Source: Clostridiales bacterium (GTDB lineage Bacteria; Bacillota; Clostridia; Christensenellales; Aristaeellaceae). Taken from it: a DNA stretch of 64,000 nt. Numbering within the stretch: the first letter of the stretch is position 1; each line of letters starts with the position of its first letter. Location: assembly GCA_017569285.1 (NCBI GenBank), contig CP069419.1, positions 1,054,001-1,118,000 of the forward strand, given 5' to 3'. The notes beneath the pieces are model-generated. The model did not search any database. It was not told where the DNA came from and saw nothing but the letters and a program-made list of their open reading frames with translations. Made by a program: the position numbers and the translations under genes. Shown in pieces: positions 1-8,658 of the stretch.

Positions 1-106
1 CAGCTTTGCAAGGACTTCAACGTTAAGAAGGAAAGAAAGTACACCGAAGCGTCAATATACCTATTATTGGATCGCAGAAGGAAATAGTGCTACTCGAAGC
101 GAATAA
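1..106 (+). other. Possible 3' end of a gene cut by the window edge
   Basis: Two forward frames are open from the first base, one to a TAG at 85-87 and one to a TAA at 104-106. Either could be the tail of a truncated gene. Neither tail resembles a family I know, so I cannot choose between them or exclude non-coding DNA. Confidence 0.2.
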
Positions 107-190
107 CAGCGGTATAAAAAATGAGCTTCGAATGCAAGAATTTGCATAGTAGAATCGTCATTTTATAGGAACAAAAAGGAGGTGCTGCCG

Positions 191-1627
191 ATGAAACGAC
201 TTGTCAGTATTATTACCGCACTTTGTCTATTGATTCTTGCCTCGTCTTCTACTGTAGTTGCAGAATCCACAACTGTATTACCCGCTGAAATCAGGGAGTT
301 CTTTAACAAATCATCCTTTGATGGGATGACAGTTATGAGCACAGCAAACGGTATTGAAATCGGTGGCAAAGATGCCTGCTATGCAGTGCTTATCCGCAAA
401 GCGAATAAGGAAAACGTGCTCTACATGTTTAATCGCAGCCAGGATGGGTCTGTATGGGAATATGGCTTTTCCACAAGCTCCGCCGTACCGCAAACCAGCC
501 ATACGATAGAAATAACCATTGAAATGACAGGAAACGAATGGCCAACAGATGAATACTTTCAAACTCCGCACCTTTCCATTCTGCAACATGATTCTGGGAA
601 TGAATATCCGGAATTGTGTGTCACTTTTGAGCTGTCCAACGGCAAATGGCTGTTGCACAGGATCTGGAGCTATACGGTCTATCAGAGTATGTTAATACGG
701 GATGGAAGCATCAGCTATTATCCTGATATTGAGAGCGTCCGAATAGCTGGAACTGCAAAAGGTGATTTTCAACGTGATCTTCGTTATGTCAGCTTATCTG
801 CCATCCCGAAAACATTAGCAGAGGCGAGAGCGAAATTGACAGTAGCTCCAGATCTTCCAGATTCCACTGAATTACAGGCATATCCCGTAACTTTCTCGGG
901 CAATAAGAAGTATGACGTATACTCCGCTCCGGATAAGACTTCACTGCGGGGAGCAAACGGAAAAGCCAAGGTCTCAACGAATAGCTGGATTCAGGTTTTT
1001 GGCACTGAAAATGATTGGGCATTGATTCAGTATTCTATCGATGCTTCCCACTACCGTTTCGGTTACATTAGCAGTAAAGCCCTGCCCAAGAAGGCAAATG
1101 TTCCCGCCCTGTCTTTTCATGCTGTTGATGCATGGACAACCACTGCAGTTTCCCTGACAGATGATCCTCTCTACAGCGGGTCAGAATTACTTTTCCTACA
1201 GGAAGGATTACATGTTACGTGGTTAGCAACCCTTGGTGAGTGGGCTTATGTTGAAGTAAGCAGTGGTGATTGGGCTCGTGGCTTTGTTCCGCTCTCATCC
1301 GTCACAACATCACAAGAAATCGATATGGAGAACAACCCTAGTGAAGGCGGAGAAATAGTTTACGATGGGGTTGTAACTGTGTTTCATGATGACCGAATCG
1401 AATTTGAATTACACATTGCGCAGAGTGGCCCGTTAGCCAGCAGCGAAGTAAGTCAGATCCGTGTAACAGACACTTTTGGCGATTCCGTATTGGCGATCCT
1501 TTCGCCTGATTCATACGGAACTTACTATGGTAACTGCAGTCTTGGCGGCGATGTAACATCAATTACGCTTACCGCAGTTGATGACGCAGGTACCGCATAT
1601 TCCCAAATTGTCAGAATAGAATGGTAA
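191..1627 (+). CDS. Exported protein with two SH3-like domains
   Basis: The protein has 478 residues. The ATG at 191 is preferred because AAAGGAGG lies 8 bases upstream and the protein then begins with a clean signal peptide (MKRLVSIITALCLL...VVAES). An SH3-like segment starts near residue 238 (KKYDVYSAPD, then a GANGKA..VST stretch and the W.LIQY strand). A second starts near residue 325 (DDPLYSG, then EWAYVEV and GDWARGFVP). Such domains usually bind wall peptides or ligands outside the cell. The first 230 residues are not recognised. The 9084-9974 protein is a shorter paralogue sharing both SH3 segments. Base composition is more AT-rich than the metabolic genes further right, as expected for accessory DNA. 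No enzymatic motif is seen. Confidence 0.8.
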   Translation: MKRLVSIITALCLLILASSSTVVAESTTVLPAEIREFFNKSSFDGMTVMSTANGIEIGGKDACYAVLIRKANKENVLYMFNRSQDGSVWEYGFSTSSAVPQTSHTIEITIEMTGNEWPTDEYFQTPHLSILQHDSGNEYPELCVTFELSNGKWLLHRIWSYTVYQSMLIRDGSISYYPDIESVRIAGTAKGDFQRDLRYVSLSAIPKTLAEARAKLTVAPDLPDSTELQAYPVTFSGNKKYDVYSAPDKTSLRGANGKAKVSTNSWIQVFGTENDWALIQYSIDASHYRFGYISSKALPKKANVPALSFHAVDAWTTTAVSLTDDPLYSGSELLFLQEGLHVTWLATLGEWAYVEVSSGDWARGFVPLSSVTTSQEIDMENNPSEGGEIVYDGVVTVFHDDRIEFELHIAQSGPLASSEVSQIRVTDTFGDSVLAILSPDSYGTYYGNCSLGGDVTSITLTAVDDAGTAYSQIVRIEW

Positions 1628-1722
1628 TCATCCTGGCTTCACCCCCGGCCAGACTTTATCAATAAATAGCCAGCGTGTCTGCGGATTCATGCCATTGAGC
1701 AGTCTGTAGTGACCAACTGTAG

Positions 1723-1830
1723 TGGAACGGAGAGCAGTCGCATCTGACTGCCACCGCCGAAGACCTGGCCTTCTATGTCTGGCACGAGCCCAGCGGGGAA
1801 TGGGTCGGCGGCATGGGTGGGTATGAGTAA
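1723..1830 (+). pseudogene. Remnant of a gene 3' end
   Basis: After a TAG at 1720-1722 the frame reads WNGEQSHLTATAEDLAFYVW and continues through HEPSGEWVGG to a TAA at 1828-1830. This looks protein-like but has no start or ribosome-binding site, so it is most likely the leftover tail of a lost exported-protein gene. It lies between two exported-protein genes. Confidence 0.3.
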
Positions 1831-1864
1831 GCATAGAAGAAAAAATTAGCCGGAGGTTGTACGC

Positions 1865-2704
1865 ATGAAAAGGTTTTCCTTGATCCTTCTTTCACTTCTG
1901 CTGATCGCAGCCTGTGCTGGCTCTTTTGCGGAGGAAGCGCCATGGGTCACCATGGAAAATGTGCGGGAACACAGCGGCTATGTGTGGCGCGAAGAAATCC
2001 CACATTATAACGGAGCGGAGGAGCAGGGCTTTCAGCCGCTTGCCATGGATCCGGCGGAGGCTTGGCAGCGCCTGCGGGACACCTATGACCGGGGGCAGGA
2101 TGAAGCGACCCGCGAGCTGCTTCAATCCTGGGGAATCGAAATGGAGCCCTGCGGAGCGCCTGTGCTTCGGGAGCTGATCAGCCAGGCAGACCTTCAGCAT
2201 CATGGGAATTCAGATATTTCAACCGAGAATGTGCCGTTGGTGCAGGTCATCAGTTTTTCTGGATGGGGCTGGGGTGAAGAAGGGACCCTGATCTTTGTGG
2301 AGCAGTGGCCCAACTGGTATCTGTGGGACTACATCCCCTTTGCGTGCGAGGACTTCCGTCTGTGCGGAACCGATGATGGAACTGGCGTTTATCTGGAGTT
2401 CAGCGTGATCGGGCAAGGGACGGGATGCTATGTCCAGTACAAGGATGTGTATCATCTGCAGACGCGAAAAATCGAGGCAAGCTATACAACCTACGGATAC
2501 GAAGTCTTTCAGAATGCAGGCATTCAGGTGTACGGCTCGGCCTGCTATGCCAGAGATGGTGTGCACATTTTCCGGCAGCTTTCGCCGTTGGCATTCGATG
2601 AAGCACAGAACGAATTTGTGCCGACAGGCGCCGTTCTGGACGTATTTGATTACAGCATCGGCGAACAGGGACATCTGGAGCGGAGAGTGAACGATGATGA
2701 GTAA
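1865..2704 (+). CDS. Exported protein of unknown function
   Basis: The protein has 279 residues. GGAGG at 1853-1857 places the start at the ATG at 1865. The N-terminus MKRFSLILLSLLLIAACAGSFAEE is a signal peptide. The IAAC stretch could serve as a lipobox, with SFAEE as an alternative cleavage site. The mature part is acidic and rich in W and Y and contains no catalytic motif I can name. It belongs to the run of exported orphans that fills the first 13 kb. Extracytoplasmic location is well supported; function is unknown. Confidence 0.75.
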   Translation: MKRFSLILLSLLLIAACAGSFAEEAPWVTMENVREHSGYVWREEIPHYNGAEEQGFQPLAMDPAEAWQRLRDTYDRGQDEATRELLQSWGIEMEPCGAPVLRELISQADLQHHGNSDISTENVPLVQVISFSGWGWGEEGTLIFVEQWPNWYLWDYIPFACEDFRLCGTDDGTGVYLEFSVIGQGTGCYVQYKDVYHLQTRKIEASYTTYGYEVFQNAGIQVYGSACYARDGVHIFRQLSPLAFDEAQNEFVPTGAVLDVFDYSIGEQGHLERRVNDDE

Positions 2705-2723
2705 TGCAAAGGGGACTTATTCC

Positions 2724-3007
2724 ATGAAATCCAGAGAGATATCATTGCTTCTGACGTTGATCGTGGCCTTGCTGCCTATTCTGTCTTGCAATGCGGATGA
2801 AATCCCTGCCATGTCGACGGTTACGTCAGCCGCGGCTCAACACGTGTCAGCTTTCAGTACCCGGCTGCCTGCGAGCTCGTGGACGAGGGCAGCATCGGCA
2901 CCTTGGTGTACTTAACCGAAAGCGATTATATATCTCTGATGATTCCGAAAGGGAAGATGTCCGGCACAGCGGCAGTTCATGACTATATCCTTTCTTGCCG
3001 AGTGTAG
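2724..3007 (+). pseudogene. Frameshifted exported-protein gene ending inside a repeat
   Basis: A start at 2724 gives a signal peptide (MKSREISLLLTLIVALLPIL). Around 2815 the plausible coding frame changes. The other frame continues DGYVSRGSTRVSFQYPAACE, then LVDEGSIGTLVYLTESDY, and stops at the TAG at 3005-3007. The last few codons lie in the repeat element that starts near 2983. The gene therefore has both a frameshift and an apparently replaced C-terminus. The body was probably a small secreted protein of this region's type. Confidence 0.55.
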
Positions 3008-3240
3008 CATATCATAAAGGGCCAACTGGAATCTACTGGAATTCACTGGAATCTACTACCCAATTTCGGAACAATAATTCTCCAGTCCTGTTTCATCCGG
3101 CGGATGTGCTTCTGCAAATCATGACGGTGGAGAGGATCATCTGTTTCCAAATTCCGCTTAGATTGCCGTATTTTCTTAGCAATGACTTCACGCTCCTCCA
3201 TCGTTTATCTCTTAAATGTTACATTCCTCGTCTGGCTAAA
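2983..3240. repeat. Repeat element, copy 1 (decanucleotide repeat plus small ORF)
   Basis: This matches 10114-10375. It begins with TATCCTTTC and a CGAGTGTA block, then a shared ATCATAAAGGGCC stretch. Three tandem units of ACTGGAATCT or ACTGGAATTC type follow, then a shared CCCAATTTCGGAACAA block and a more diverged part encoding a small reverse-strand ORF. Copy 2 has four decanucleotide units. The 10-base period equals about one DNA helical turn. I do not recognise the element. Confidence 0.7.
3043..3201 (-). pseudogene. Small ORF of repeat copy 1, frameshifted
   Basis: From the reverse ATG at 3199-3201 this reads MEEREVIAKKIRQSKRNLET and continues DDPLHRHDLQKHIRRMK. It aligns with the 48-residue ORF of copy 2 (shared KIRQ, DLQKHI.RM). 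A one-base deletion near 3087 shifts the last third out of frame relative to copy 2, giving a different tail. Protein similarity upstream of the deletion, despite DNA divergence, suggests the ORF was once under selection. Its ribosome-binding site is weak. Confidence 0.45.
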
Positions 3241-3295
3241 CCGAGAGCCATATGGTATATTTGTTACGATGTAGATAGCGAAGGAGGTATCGAAT

Positions 3296-3808
3296 ATGAA
3301 AGCGAAATTGCTGTTAATGGTTATACTACTATCAATCCTTTCCCCTATGAATACATGTCCAGCAGAAGCAGCATCCGATATAGATGCCAATGACATCTTT
3401 GTCCTGGAAATGAATAACGCCATATCTACGAAAGGACCGTTTTATACATGGTCATTGGAAGAAAAAGCTGATTTTTACAATAAATATGTTTACCACAATA
3501 CAGGAACACGGAGAGGTGTACCAGATGAAAGGCATATTGGAACTGAAACGGTTAAAAATCTCGCATATGATTATCTATGCTCATATCTGGATTGTATTAA
3601 GGACGATTTATCTGATTATATTCCAGATGTGGATTTCTGGGTTGAAGTTAACATGCAAGACTTTGATGAGCACGAATATTATTCTGTATGCTTTTTAACA
3701 GAAAATACTGATTCAGGCAAGTACGAGAATACATATCAGTTAATGATATCTGCTTATACGGGTTCTCTCATCCAGCTGTTGGATATAAAGCAGATGACTG
3801 CAGATTAA
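3296..3808 (+). CDS. Small exported protein of unknown function
   Basis: The protein has 170 residues. GAAGGAGGT ends 7 bases before the ATG. The signal peptide is MKAKLLLMVILLSILSPM followed by NTCPAEAAS. The mature part is acidic, with an N-terminal helix-like region and a beta-rich C-terminal half (YYSVCFLTENTDSG, YQLMISAYTGSLIQLL). That half resembles small PepSY-like folds only loosely, so I assign no family. A strong terminator overlaps its stop codon. The promoter stretch upstream (ATATGGTATATTTG) is similar to the one before the 12297 gene, which occupies the same place in the second module. Confidence 0.75.
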   Translation: MKAKLLLMVILLSILSPMNTCPAEAASDIDANDIFVLEMNNAISTKGPFYTWSLEEKADFYNKYVYHNTGTRRGVPDERHIGTETVKNLAYDYLCSYLDCIKDDLSDYIPDVDFWVEVNMQDFDEHEYYSVCFLTENTDSGKYENTYQLMISAYTGSLIQLLDIKQMTAD

Positions 3809-3828
3809 ACCTGCAGTCATCTGTTTTT
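3791..3828 (+). terminator. Intrinsic terminator over the 3' end of the exported gene
   Basis: A perfect 13-bp stem (CAGATGACTGCAG at 3791-3803, complement at 3811-3823) has a 7-base loop containing the stop codon and is followed by five T. It ends the gene to the left and separates it from the converging reverse-strand remnant. Confidence 0.9.
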
Positions 3829-3830
3829 AT

Positions 3831-4186
3831 TTAGAGTGAGTGCACATATTGCGCCAACGCATTTCTTGTGTTAGGGCCAACAATACCGTCCACATCAAGT
3901 TTTATCGACTTTTTTGAATTCCAATATGTCTGAAAGGATTCGACCTTTGCTTTAGTTATATTGCCAAAACTTCCGTCAACAGTCCTCTTAGCATAACCGC
4001 GACTGGAAAGATAATGGTTCAGATAATGCTGGAGGTTGATATACGTACCGTCCGCTCGAGTCATTCTGAAGCGTCCCACTACCCATCGTTGTGGAGGCAG
4101 GCTTCTTGCAATAGGTAATGTCTACTTGTTTTCTTAAAACTTTTCCATCATTGCTATGGTTAAACCACTCAGCAGCTCCAGCATCA
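3831..4186 (-). pseudogene. C-terminal remnant of a peptidoglycan-binding protein
   Basis: Codons 3831-4079 encode a peptidoglycan-binding fold: VDGSFGNITKAKVESFQ then DVDGIVGPNTRNALAQYV, the classic PG_binding_1 repeat pattern. Upstream, 4080-4186 is also protein-like but in another frame (DAGAAEWFNHSNDGKVLRKQ ending KKPASTTMGS), so a one-base shift near 4075 breaks the gene. The upstream part runs straight into the TetR gene and the N-terminal portion is gone. Intact relatives are wall hydrolases or endolysins that use this domain for wall binding. Its position after the exported gene mirrors the lysozyme-like remnant at 12855. Confidence 0.65.
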
Positions 4187-4807
4187 TTAACTGTAGTCGT
4201 ATGCCTTTTTGTTATAAGTCAGCAACCCTATGACGGTCTTCTCTGATCGGCGTTCGATCATCGTTCTACACCAGAGTTTACCGCACTCGATGATCTCCTC
4301 CAGCGTCACGTTATAGTCATTGTGATAATAACGGATAAACTGCATGGCGATGCCGTCCGAAAATGCAGAAACTTCCAGTTCAAGCAGGTGTTTATCACGA
4401 ATAGAGTCGTCTTTGTTTACTGCCTCGTAAATTCGTCCTTTACAGATGTTGCCCAGATGACGCACAAAATTCGTCACTTCATCTGAGATGAAGATCAACC
4501 GGAAGAAGGAATCGTTCTTCTTGATATAGGCATAAATCTCATCAAAGAAAAGTTCAATGTCATGTACATTGGATATGGTTTTGTTCTCAAAGAAGGCTTT
4601 CAGTGTTTCGGCTTTAATATCCTCCGCAACGTGCCGCACATCATCATAGTGAGAATAGAAAGTGCTCCGGTTAATGTCCGCTCGCTGCACCAGCTCTGTC
4701 ACTGTGATCTTGTTAATATTTTTCTTTTCGTAAAGCAGCTCTGCAAAAGTATCTCTTATGAGGTTTCTTGTTTTTACAGATGAAGCGTTCAGGTTCTTTG
4801 CCTTCAT
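4187..4807 (-). CDS. TetR-family repressor next to oleate hydratase
   Basis: The protein has 206 residues. Residues about 12-58 form the TetR helix-turn-helix (TRNLIRDTFAELL, ITVTELVQRADINRSTFYSHY). The rest is a helical ligand domain. AGGAGG precedes the ATG at 4807. The gene is divergent from the oleate hydratase. A perfect inverted repeat over the hydratase start point (4914-4937) is the likely operator. By analogy with fatty-acid-responsive TetR proteins, unsaturated fatty acid may release it; the ligand is inferred. No membrane segments are present. Confidence 0.88.
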   Translation of the reverse strand: MKAKNLNASSVKTRNLIRDTFAELLYEKKNINKITVTELVQRADINRSTFYSHYDDVRHVAEDIKAETLKAFFENKTISNVHDIELFFDEIYAYIKKNDSFFRLIFISDEVTNFVRHLGNICKGRIYEAVNKDDSIRDKHLLELEVSAFSDGIAMQFIRYYHNDYNVTLEEIIECGKLWCRTMIERRSEKTVIGLLTYNKKAYDYS

Positions 4808-4880
4808 AAATTTCCTCCTGAATATATCGACAAATATGCGTTGAGTGTGGATATATCAACACTTCGCATAACATCAATGG

Positions 4881-4937
4881 TTGCTCCATAGTACATTCCT
4901 TATTATAATATAGACAGTGTTGTGATTTCAACACTGT
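4881..4937 (+). promoter_or_regulatory. Promoter and TetR operator of the oleate hydratase gene
   Basis: TTGCTC (4881-4886), a 17-base spacer and TATAAT (4904-4909) form a near-consensus promoter. Directly downstream, ACAGTGTTG (4914-4922) and its exact complement (4929-4937) form a 9-bp palindrome with a 6-base centre across the start point. This is an ideal repressor site. A weaker site with the same AGTGTTG half lies at about 4841-4867, nearer the TetR gene, suggesting autoregulation. Confidence 0.75.
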
Positions 4938-4968
4938 TTTGAAAACTTTTCAGAAAGGAATGTATGCC

Positions 4969-6783
4969 ATGAACATTTACAATCTGTTTTACAAGGCTCC
5001 CGCACCTGAAGGCATAGAAGAAAGGAACGCCCACATCATTGGCGGAGGAATGGCCGGCCTTGCGGCAGCGGTCTTTCTGATTGATGATGCCGGAATGCCG
5101 GGAAAGAATATCACGCTGTATGAAAAACGAAATTCCCTTGGCGGCTGCTGTGACGCTTATTCCGGGGAAGCGGGCTATATCTGCCCCGGTGAGCGTGAAC
5201 TGGAGCCATTTATGGAGTGCCTTTGGTATCTGTGCAGCAAGATCCCGTCCTTGGAAGATCCATCGATCTCGGTGCTTGATGAATCAGTAAGAGCCAATAA
5301 GGATATGCCGATCCATTCCGAAAGCAGACTCCTGTGCAAACAGGGACATATTTACGAAAAGGTACATGACTACCGCATGAGTCCGGAGCTGCTCCTGAAA
5401 ATGGAGCACTTCACCAGCATCCCGGAAAAGGATCTGGAGGATATGACGATTGAGGACTATTTCGGAAAGGACAGCGAGTTCTTCCATAGCTCTCTGTGGT
5501 GGTGCTATCACTCTATGCTGGCTTTTAAGCCCTATCACAGTGCATTGGAGGCGCAGCGGTATTTCAACCGATTCGGCCTTCTGAACAGGCTCGACTATCT
5601 GGAGGGCATTCTGCATACAAAACGCAATGACAAGGATTCTGTGATCAAGCCGATTCATAAATGGTTGGAGGATCAGGGTGTCACCTTCCGTATGGACACT
5701 GCAGTCTATGATCTGGAAATGGATGAGGCCTGCAATACGGTTTACGGTATTAAGATCAAGAATCAGGAAACCATTCCTGTAAGAGCTCAGGATTACGTCC
5801 TTCTTACCAGCGGCTCCATGATGACAAACGCCTCCTACGGTGATAATACACATATCGCTGAAATTAACCGGGACACGGAAGATATGGGCTTGTTCACGGT
5901 ATGGAAAAACCTTGCCGCACGGAATAAAAAGTTCGGCAATCCAGATAAGTTCTTAAGCCATATCGACAAGACCAAATGGATGAGTTTTTTCCTCACCGTA
6001 GAAGACTATCCCGAATTTTTTGAACGATTGGAGAAGATGACCGGAAGCAAGAGCGGTACGGGCGGCGGAATCACCTTCATGGATTCCGGTTGGGAAATGT
6101 CGCTGGTCATTTATGATAGGGACTATTTCCCGGATCAGCGTGAGAAGAACCGTGACGTTCTGTGGGGAGATGGCCTGTTTGGAGAGCGTATTGGCAGCTA
6201 TATCAAAAAGCCTATGGCGGAGTGCACAGGAAATGAGATCATTGAAGAGATGCTGTACCATTTTGGAATGTTGGATATGAAGGATGAGGTGCTGGCACAT
6301 TCCCATATCTCTACCTGTATGATGCCCTATATCACCTCGCAGTTCATGCCTCGCAAGGAAAGCGACCGCCCGACGATCATTCCGAAGGACTGCACAAATC
6401 TCGCTCTCATTGGACAATATGTCGAGGTTCCCCGTGATGTGGTGTTCACCATTGAAACCTCTGTCCGCACACCGCTGGAGGCAGTTTACATGCTTACGGG
6501 TCTGGATAAGGAAATCATCGAGGTGAATCCTGCCAGATATGACCTTCGCTATATCAAAGAAAGAGTCATGAAATTCGGCGGTATGAAGGGTAAGATTACG
6601 GAGGAAGACCTTCCGAAGATCAATCCTCTCAAGCTGTGGCTTGGGAAGGCAAAGCTGATAAAAGAGCTCTTGAAAAAGGCAAACGAGATTCCGCCTTATT
6701 ACATCATGTATCCGGGCAGAGATAAGAGCATAGCACTAAAGGATTCTGTTCTGAAACCACAGTTTCCGAAAGACAGTAGATAA
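4969..6783 (+). CDS. ohyA: Oleate hydratase (MCRA family)
   Basis: The product adds water to the cis-9 double bond of oleate or linoleate, giving 10-hydroxy fatty acids (EC 4.2.1.53). This is a way to detoxify host or dietary unsaturated fatty acids. The ATG at 4969 is chosen because AAAGGA lies 9 bases before it; the protein is then 604 residues, close to the family's usual 560-640. The FAD-binding Rossmann motif IIGGGMAGLAAAVFL lies near residue 23, followed by an LYEKRNSLGGCCDAY segment typical of the family. Regions such as GGGITFMDSGWEMS and TIETSVRTPLEAVYMLTG also fit. It is peripheral or cytosolic, and FAD is structural in this family. A divergent TetR gene and an overlapping operator indicate induction by substrate. 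Confidence 0.93.
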   Translation: MNIYNLFYKAPAPEGIEERNAHIIGGGMAGLAAAVFLIDDAGMPGKNITLYEKRNSLGGCCDAYSGEAGYICPGERELEPFMECLWYLCSKIPSLEDPSISVLDESVRANKDMPIHSESRLLCKQGHIYEKVHDYRMSPELLLKMEHFTSIPEKDLEDMTIEDYFGKDSEFFHSSLWWCYHSMLAFKPYHSALEAQRYFNRFGLLNRLDYLEGILHTKRNDKDSVIKPIHKWLEDQGVTFRMDTAVYDLEMDEACNTVYGIKIKNQETIPVRAQDYVLLTSGSMMTNASYGDNTHIAEINRDTEDMGLFTVWKNLAARNKKFGNPDKFLSHIDKTKWMSFFLTVEDYPEFFERLEKMTGSKSGTGGGITFMDSGWEMSLVIYDRDYFPDQREKNRDVLWGDGLFGERIGSYIKKPMAECTGNEIIEEMLYHFGMLDMKDEVLAHSHISTCMMPYITSQFMPRKESDRPTIIPKDCTNLALIGQYVEVPRDVVFTIETSVRTPLEAVYMLTGLDKEIIEVNPARYDLRYIKERVMKFGGMKGKITEEDLPKINPLKLWLGKAKLIKELLKKANEIPPYYIMYPGRDKSIALKDSVLKPQFPKDSR

Positions 6784-6795
6784 TCATTCATTACA

Positions 6796-6837
6796 AACAG
6801 GCCGCGCGACGGAAATCAACCATCAAAGCGGCCTGTT
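6796..6837. terminator. Inverted repeat after ohyA
   Basis: AACAGGCCGC (6796-6805) and its exact complement (6828-6837) enclose 22 bases. No T-run follows, so it may be a weak or Rho-assisted terminator, or an RNA-stabilising hairpin, rather than a classic intrinsic terminator. Confidence 0.5.
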
Positions 6838-6839
6838 AT

Positions 6840-7154
6840 ATCCGGCGCGGCAAGGAAGTGTCCTGTTGGCAGTGTGGCCTGCATCTGCGGGAAAACAGCG
6901 AGTGCTGCTCACACTATATTCAGACAGAAGTGCTCGAGGAGATCATCAAAGCCGCCCTCAAGTCAGTTGCCGGGAGCGTGTTGGAGGACAGCGGCGCGTT
7001 CTTCCAGGAGCTGCAGGAGCAGCAGGCCGCGCAGCAGACCCGGATCAGCGAAGAAGAGCAGGAAGAGATCCGGAAGCTGGATGCGAGGATCGCGGAGATT
7101 GATGTCAGCATCAAAGCCCTGTATTGGCATTCTTTGTTTCTTTCGGATTTATGA
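6840..7154 (+). pseudogene. Fragment of a large serine recombinase
   Basis: The frame reads a zinc-ribbon-like CWQC....CC.HYIQ segment and then TEVLEEIIKAALKSVAGSVL, followed by a charged coiled-coil (EEEQEEIRKLDARIAEIDVS). This is the order in the C-terminal half of the large serine recombinases of conjugative transposons and phages. The catalytic N-terminal domain is missing and the coiled coil ends abruptly after KALY. It is a relic of a mobile element once beside ohyA. Confidence 0.65.
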
Positions 7155-7386
7155 TTGGCAAAAGAAAGAAATACCGCTACGGCTGAAGGCAGCCATTCAT
7201 TAACCGGTCGGGAAGGTGATGAATCAGAATGACATCCGCAGACAAAACGGCGAAACGGCTTATCCTGCGTTGGGTCTTTATCCTGTCATTTTACTTCAGT
7301 TAGTACAGCATTCGCAGCGGAAGAAACATGGCTTTTAATCCGTTGTATGTTATGAATCACAATTATTCAGAAAGAAGGTCAGAACA

Positions 7387-8508
7387 ATGAAAAGACGACT
7401 GGTTGTGTTGATGGCAGCGCTCATGATGATGGTCACATCCGCAATCGCGGAAAGCGCGTCCATGGATCTGCTTGCACAGATGGACGGACAGGTATTTGAG
7501 TTCTCCAGCGGTGTGGGCGCCTGGAGCACCGAACTGACCGTCGGAGAAAACGGATCATTTACCGGCAGCTTCCATGACAGCGAAATGGGAGAAACAGGCG
7601 AAAACTATCCGGACGGTACGCTGTACGGATGCTCGTTTCACGGGCAATTCTCTGATCCGGAGCCCGTTGACGAACACGCCTGGACCGTTAATCTTTCTGT
7701 GGAACAGGATGAAGGTCAGGTTCCGGAAGCCATTGAGGATGGTATCCGTTATGTAACGGCTGCGCCATATGGATTGGAAAAGGCACAGGCCGTTACCGTT
7801 TTCCTCCCCGGCACACCGGTGGACCGTCTGCCGGAAGGCTTTATGATCTGGTCCCATCTTCAGGAGATTGACCCGGAGGCGAAGTCGATCCCCTATTATG
7901 CCATCTGGAACGAGGCCGACGAGGCCGGTTTCATCACGGCGGCTGTATCTGAAATGCAGGATAAACCGGAGACCGGCGCTGTGACGAACGAACCCGGCCT
8001 GCCTGCTTACGCTTATTCCGGGGACGACCCCATAGAGGGAGCCATCGCAGATTATCTGGCAGGCAATGAGCGCGCCAAGGAGTATCTGACGGAACCGGGA
8101 TATGTGACGATCCCATGCCCGATCATCCATAAGACCGAAATGATCGACGATACGCATGCAAAGGTGTACGGCTCTTTCTGGATCCTGAACTATGTCCGGC
8201 GCGGAGAGACCCTGTTCAACATCTCCGGCGGAGAATATCCCGCGGTCATCATGCTGGAAAATGCAGACAGCCGGTGGCAGGTGACTGCCATGGAAGAAGC
8301 CGGGGACGGCGAGGATTACGTGGAAGATATCGAGCGGTTTGCGGATGGTGATCAGGAACTGGCAGATCAGTATTTCGCCGGCGCTGACCTGGGGGCAGAA
8401 GCAAATCAGGCGATCCGGACACGGTTCATCAAAGCTTATGTCGAAGCAAACGGTTTGAACATCACCGCTTACCAGGACTACGGCTGGGAACCTGTAGAAC
8501 TGAACTGA
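7387..8508 (+). CDS. Exported protein of unknown function
   Basis: The protein has 373 residues, starting at the ATG at 7387 after AGAAGG. The signal peptide is MKRRLVVLMAALMMMVTSAIAES. The N-terminal half (VGAWSTELTVGENGSFTGSF, then the DGTLYGCSFHGQF repeat) resembles a lipocalin-like beta-barrel that recurs in exported Clostridia proteins. The C-terminal part is acidic with several Y and W. No catalytic motif is visible. It heads a co-directional series with the genes at 8659 and 9084, separated from the next by about 150 bases. GC content is higher than in the SH3 genes on either side. Function is unknown. Confidence 0.78.
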   Translation: MKRRLVVLMAALMMMVTSAIAESASMDLLAQMDGQVFEFSSGVGAWSTELTVGENGSFTGSFHDSEMGETGENYPDGTLYGCSFHGQFSDPEPVDEHAWTVNLSVEQDEGQVPEAIEDGIRYVTAAPYGLEKAQAVTVFLPGTPVDRLPEGFMIWSHLQEIDPEAKSIPYYAIWNEADEAGFITAAVSEMQDKPETGAVTNEPGLPAYAYSGDDPIEGAIADYLAGNERAKEYLTEPGYVTIPCPIIHKTEMIDDTHAKVYGSFWILNYVRRGETLFNISGGEYPAVIMLENADSRWQVTAMEEAGDGEDYVEDIERFADGDQELADQYFAGADLGAEANQAIRTRFIKAYVEANGLNITAYQDYGWEPVELN

Positions 8509-8658
8509 GAGAGGACGGTGTGCCCAATGAAGAGGCTGATTCCTGCTCTACAGTGCCAGCCGACCCTCCTCTTTCGTATCAATCATTGACCGGGTTGATC
8601 TGGTCAAAACAGGCTTATTGAATTCTAGTCCAAATCAGTTATGAAGGAGGAAACCAAA

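Noticed and set aside
2983-3060. CRISPR-like short repeats (ACTGGAATCW)
   Set aside because: The 10-base units are directly adjacent with no spacers between them, so this is a simple tandem repeat.
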